Below, piece after piece: positions 5,398 to 6,603 of a stretch of DNA of 6,603 nt (positions are counted from its first letter, which is position 1; each line of letters opens with the position of its first letter). This stretch comes from a bacterium (lineage in GTDB: Bacteria; Patescibacteria; Dojkabacteria; JAKAPS01; JAJZLI01): positions 1-6,603 of the forward strand of contig JAJZKG010000029.1 of assembly GCA_021809565.1 (NCBI GenBank). The letters run 5' to 3'. Below the pieces are notes generated by a model that was not told where the DNA came from, made no database searches, and saw nothing but the letters and a program-made list of their open reading frames with translations. The translations under genes were made by a program, and so were the position numbers.

Positions 5398-5438
5398 TTT
5401 GGGGTCTAAATTAAATGTTAGATAGTAATTAGACCAAA
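5398..5438. repeat. Imperfect hairpin at TTTGGGGTCTAA
   Basis: TTTGGGGTCTAA (5398-5409) pairs with TTAGACCAAA (5429-5438) apart from a GG bulge, and an ATTA/TAAT extension continues the stem with one bulged base. The left arm is also one copy of the TTGGGGTC repeat. Confidence 0.4.
5399..5416 (+). repeat. 18-base direct repeat, second copy at 6091-6108
   Basis: TTGGGGTCTAAATTAAAT here matches TTGGGGTCTAGATTAAAT at 6091-6108 at 17 of 18 positions, 692 bases apart. A third, shorter copy lies inverted at 5469-5479 (GACCCCAATTT). In such AT-rich DNA the GGGGTC core makes chance similarity unlikely. Confidence 0.65.
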
Positions 5439-5484
5439 GTATTAAAAGAGATGCTATCATTCGTAAATGACCCCAATTTGGAAC

Positions 5485-5518
5485 GAATTTGGGTATCTTA
5501 AACTTACTTGCCCAATTC
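5485..5518. repeat. Imperfect hairpin GAATTTGGG/CCCAATTC
   Basis: GAATTTGGG (5485-5493) pairs with CCCAATTC (5511-5518) with one bulged T. The left arm belongs to the AATTTGG series seen at 5227, 5396, 5475 and 5486, which may be a repeated protein-binding element. Confidence 0.35.
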
Positions 5519-5571
5519 TAGAAATGCTGGATTAAAATATTCTAGATTTTTTAAAAATAATTCAAGATAAT

Positions 5572-5594
5572 TTCCCTAGTCGTAATTCCCTAGT
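5572..5594 (+). repeat. Short tandem repeat TTCCCTAGT x2
   Basis: TTCCCTAGT occurs at 5572-5580 and 5586-5594, a 14-base period, directly before the large A/T hairpins. It may be part of the origin or just local duplication. Confidence 0.45.
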
Positions 5595-5599
5595 TGTTT

Positions 5600-5649
5600 A
5601 TAAATAATAATATATTAGCCCAACAAAGCTAAAATATATTATTATTTAT
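5600..5649. repeat. Long A/T hairpin with CCAACAAA loop
   Basis: Left arm 5600-5619 and right arm 5628-5649 pair over 20 bp with one 2-base bulge (extra AA on the right) around the loop CCAACAAA; both arms meet the loop with an AGC/GCT clamp. It lies 2 bases from the next inverted repeat, so the two could extrude together as cruciforms. Neither strand has a terminator-type T-run directly after it, and both flanking genes are far away. Confidence 0.65.
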
Positions 5650-5651
5650 TT

Positions 5652-5702
5652 ATATATATATAATTATTTATTTTATGCGAGAATAAATAATTATATATAT
5701 AT
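5652..5702. repeat. Perfect 21-bp inverted repeat, A/T only
   Basis: Arms 5652-5672 and 5682-5702 are perfect complements of 21 bases each and consist only of A and T. The 9-base loop TTATGCGAG carries the only G and C. Such a sequence melts easily and is a natural unwinding element next to the DnaA boxes about 60 bases to the right. Confidence 0.75.
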
Positions 5703-5712
5703 TATTAATTTT

Positions 5713-5745
5713 TTTCTTTTTCTTTATGTTACTTTCTTTTTCTTT
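5713..5745. repeat. Polypyrimidine direct repeat by the DnaA boxes
   Basis: TTTCTTTTTCTTT occurs at 5713-5725 and 5733-5745, exactly 20 bases apart, within a nearly pure pyrimidine tract on the plus strand. On the minus strand it reads as A-rich triplets with G every sixth base, following the DnaA boxes on their TTATCCACA strand. That resembles the place where DnaA-trio elements occur in bacterial origins, but the trio phase is not clear. Confidence 0.5.
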
Positions 5746-5762
5746 TTTAAAAATATATTTAT

Positions 5763-5782
5763 TGTGGATAACTTGTGGATAA
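5763..5782 (-). other. Probable replication origin core: two DnaA boxes
   Basis: The minus strand carries two exact copies of TTATCCACA (5782-5774 and 5771-5763), the consensus DnaA box, in tandem with an 11-bp repeat distance so both face the same side of the helix. A/T-only inverted repeats and a polypurine tract lie directly beyond them on the same side, in a gene-free region. This matches the box plus unwinding-element layout of bacterial and DnaA-dependent plasmid or phage origins. Only two boxes are seen and no initiator gene is in the window, so the host DnaA would be the initiator. Confidence 0.6.
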
Positions 5783-5819
5783 CTTTATATTTTATATCTA
5801 TTTATATTGTAACTACACA

Positions 5820-5840
5820 ATACTTCCCAAAAGGAAGTAT
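5820..5840. repeat. Perfect hairpin ATACTTCC/GGAAGTAT
   Basis: An 8-bp perfect stem (5820-5827 and 5833-5840) closes a CAAAA loop. Just before it ATTGT/ACAAT (5806-5810, 5817-5821) forms a smaller one. No T-run follows on either strand, so it is not a standard terminator. It sits 38 bases from the DnaA boxes and may be an origin element. Confidence 0.55.
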
Positions 5841-5895
5841 GAATGATTGTTGATTATATTTATTGGTTGGTTTTGAAATGAAGAAGATTGATACA

Positions 5896-6000
5896 ATTTC
5901 TATTATTTTTTCTAGGCCTATAATAGAAATAAAATATAGGTATTTTTACATTATATCTATAAACTATAAGATGTAAAATTAGTATAATGAAATATACTAA
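5896..6000. repeat. Three consecutive perfect inverted repeats
   Basis: ATTTCTATTAT/ATAATAGAAAT (5896-5906, 5920-5930; 11 bp), TTTTACAT/ATGTAAAA (5944-5951, 5971-5978; 8 bp) and TTAGTATA/TATACTAA (5979-5986, 5993-6000; 8 bp) follow one another. CCTATA/TATAGG (5917-5922, 5935-5940) could compete with the first. The array resembles secondary-structure-rich origins or single-strand recognition regions, though AT-richness raises the chance background. Confidence 0.5.
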
Positions 6001-6284
6001 AGTATACAAAGTAGTATTATTATTGTTGTTAAAGGATAAACATGAATTATTGAAACTGAGTCTAATTACCATTATACTCGGTTCTTTAAATTGGGGTCTA
6101 GATTAAATAATAATATTGGTAGTAATATAATTATAGTTGTTGATATTAAACTCTTCAATTAGGTGGCAATTTGATCGATATTTAGCTATGTCTGAAAGGA
6201 TGAAGATGGTGACCATCCATAGTTGGGGAGTGGGTGGGGTTATTGTATTGTATATAGCTATCTGTGAGCTTTCTCAAAATACAT

Positions 6285-6603
6285 TTATTTTTCAAATACG
6301 TTTATTATTCTGAAGAGGTCATCTTCTTGTTCTTTTACTATTAGTTGTACTAGAGGTGGGTTATTCCATTGAATTGATCTTAAGAATCTTATAAGGTCTT
6401 GTAGGTCTAGGTAGTTGAATGCGCCTATGAGTACATCTGCTTCTAGGACTTTAGATCCACCGTACCAGCATATATTATTATAGTTATTAAAATCTTTAAC
6501 ATTATCTGCGTGTACGAATCCGTATTCGTCTCCGTGTTCTCCAAAGTATTGGTTTACTTTGTTTTGAAGTTCTTCTGGTTCAGAGCCTTCTTATGCTTCT
6601 GAT
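6285..6603 (-). CDS. Hypothetical protein, C-terminal part, with in-frame TAA near the edge
   Basis: A minus-strand frame enters from the right edge and ends at TAA 6287-6285. After the TAA at 6593-6591 it is open for 101 codons, reading EGSEPEELQNKVNQYFGEHG and later VLEADVLIGAFNYLDLQDLI and VQLIVKEQDDLFRIINVFEK. The mixed composition and lack of low complexity look like real coding sequence. There is no ATG, GTG or TTG in this frame after the TAA, so translation must begin beyond it. The few codons before it (SEA) continue the acidic Ser/Glu style, and one base change (TCA for TAA) would join them. It is either a sequencing error at a contig edge, a nonsense or frameshifted gene, or a recoded stop. 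Function not recognised. Confidence 0.6.

Larger units (their letters stand above)
4798..6284. other. Gene-free region with origin-like structure
   Basis: No convincing gene is seen in these roughly 1.5 kb; the flanking genes on both sides read on the minus strand. It holds the operon promoters and candidate RNA (4861-5084), dispersed TTGGGGTC-type repeats (5384-5493 and 6088-6184), a TAG-interrupted frame (5173-5355), long A/T inverted repeats, DnaA boxes (5600-5782), a hairpin train (5820-6000) and a G-rich patch (6225-6239). The density of symmetric elements is far above that in the coding half. Confidence 0.8.

Noticed and set aside
5820..5840. Rho-independent terminator
   Set aside because: The stem is good, but neither strand has the run of T needed after it.
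5860..6072. Minus-strand open frame of 70 codons
   Set aside because: The protein is low-complexity (Asn run, Ile/Tyr-rich), the frame covers several perfect inverted repeats, and there is no ribosome binding site. It is best explained by AT-rich composition.
4798..6284. CRISPR array or tRNA genes in the gene-free region
   Set aside because: Repeats are few, unequal and not regularly spaced, and no cloverleaf with T-loop GTTC-type sequence was found by eye.
6188..6313. Plus-strand frame of 41 codons beginning MSERMKMVTIHSWG
   Set aside because: It has no Shine-Dalgarno, runs over the 3' end of the right-hand minus-strand gene, and is short. Its more normal composition comes from the G-rich patch.

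Overview
The window is a very AT-rich stretch of a phage, prophage or other accessory replicon from a low-GC bacterium. The evidence is a Redbeta/RecT-family single-strand annealing protein, a train of small tightly packed genes of unknown function (several with membrane segments or Cys/His clusters), and a glycosyltransferase and a methyltransferase of the kind large phages carry. No structural phage gene, integrase, transposase, rRNA or tRNA is visible, so phage versus plasmid versus integrated element cannot be settled here. Several starts have clear Shine-Dalgarno (SD) sequences, so the host is bacterial. Among the 12 stops visible, TAA (9) and TGA (3) are used and TAG is not.

Layout: every supported gene lies on the minus strand and reads from high to low coordinates. 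From 4797 down to 1 there is one compact train: a 26-aa ORF, a 91-aa Cys/His-rich protein, a 54-aa single-span membrane protein, a 102-aa two-span membrane protein with CxxC, a 31-aa basic peptide, a 78-aa helical protein, the 317-aa Redbeta-type annealing protein with an added topoisomerase-type zinc ribbon, a 149-aa unknown, a 414-aa GT4-type glycosyltransferase, an 84-aa membrane protein, a 168-aa SAM-dependent methyltransferase, and the start of one more gene cut by the window edge. Gaps are small, and ATGA or 8-base overlaps join several genes. A good sigma70-type promoter lies at 4889-4861, and a second, with a perfect -35 and an extended -10, at 5084-5056. A further promoter just upstream of the glycosyltransferase would give a nearly leaderless mRNA.

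Between 4798 and 6284 is about 1.5 kb without a convincing gene but full of structure. Nearest the operon is a possible folded minus-strand RNA (about 4936-5050) that starts where the upstream promoter should initiate. In the middle are repeats of a TTGGGGTC motif and a TAG-interrupted open frame. From about 5600 to 5840 there is a probable replication origin: two perfect DnaA boxes 11 bp apart beside a poly-purine/poly-pyrimidine tract and two long A/T inverted repeats. A run of perfect hairpins follows to 6000. At the right edge (6285-6603) is the 3' part of another minus-strand gene, with an in-frame TAA close to the window end.

How they may work together (inference): origin, structured leader and an early-type operon headed by small proteins and a recombination/annealing protein form a replication-recombination module. 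The downstream glycosyltransferase and methyltransferase, partly under their own promoter, may modify a surface glycan or DNA.
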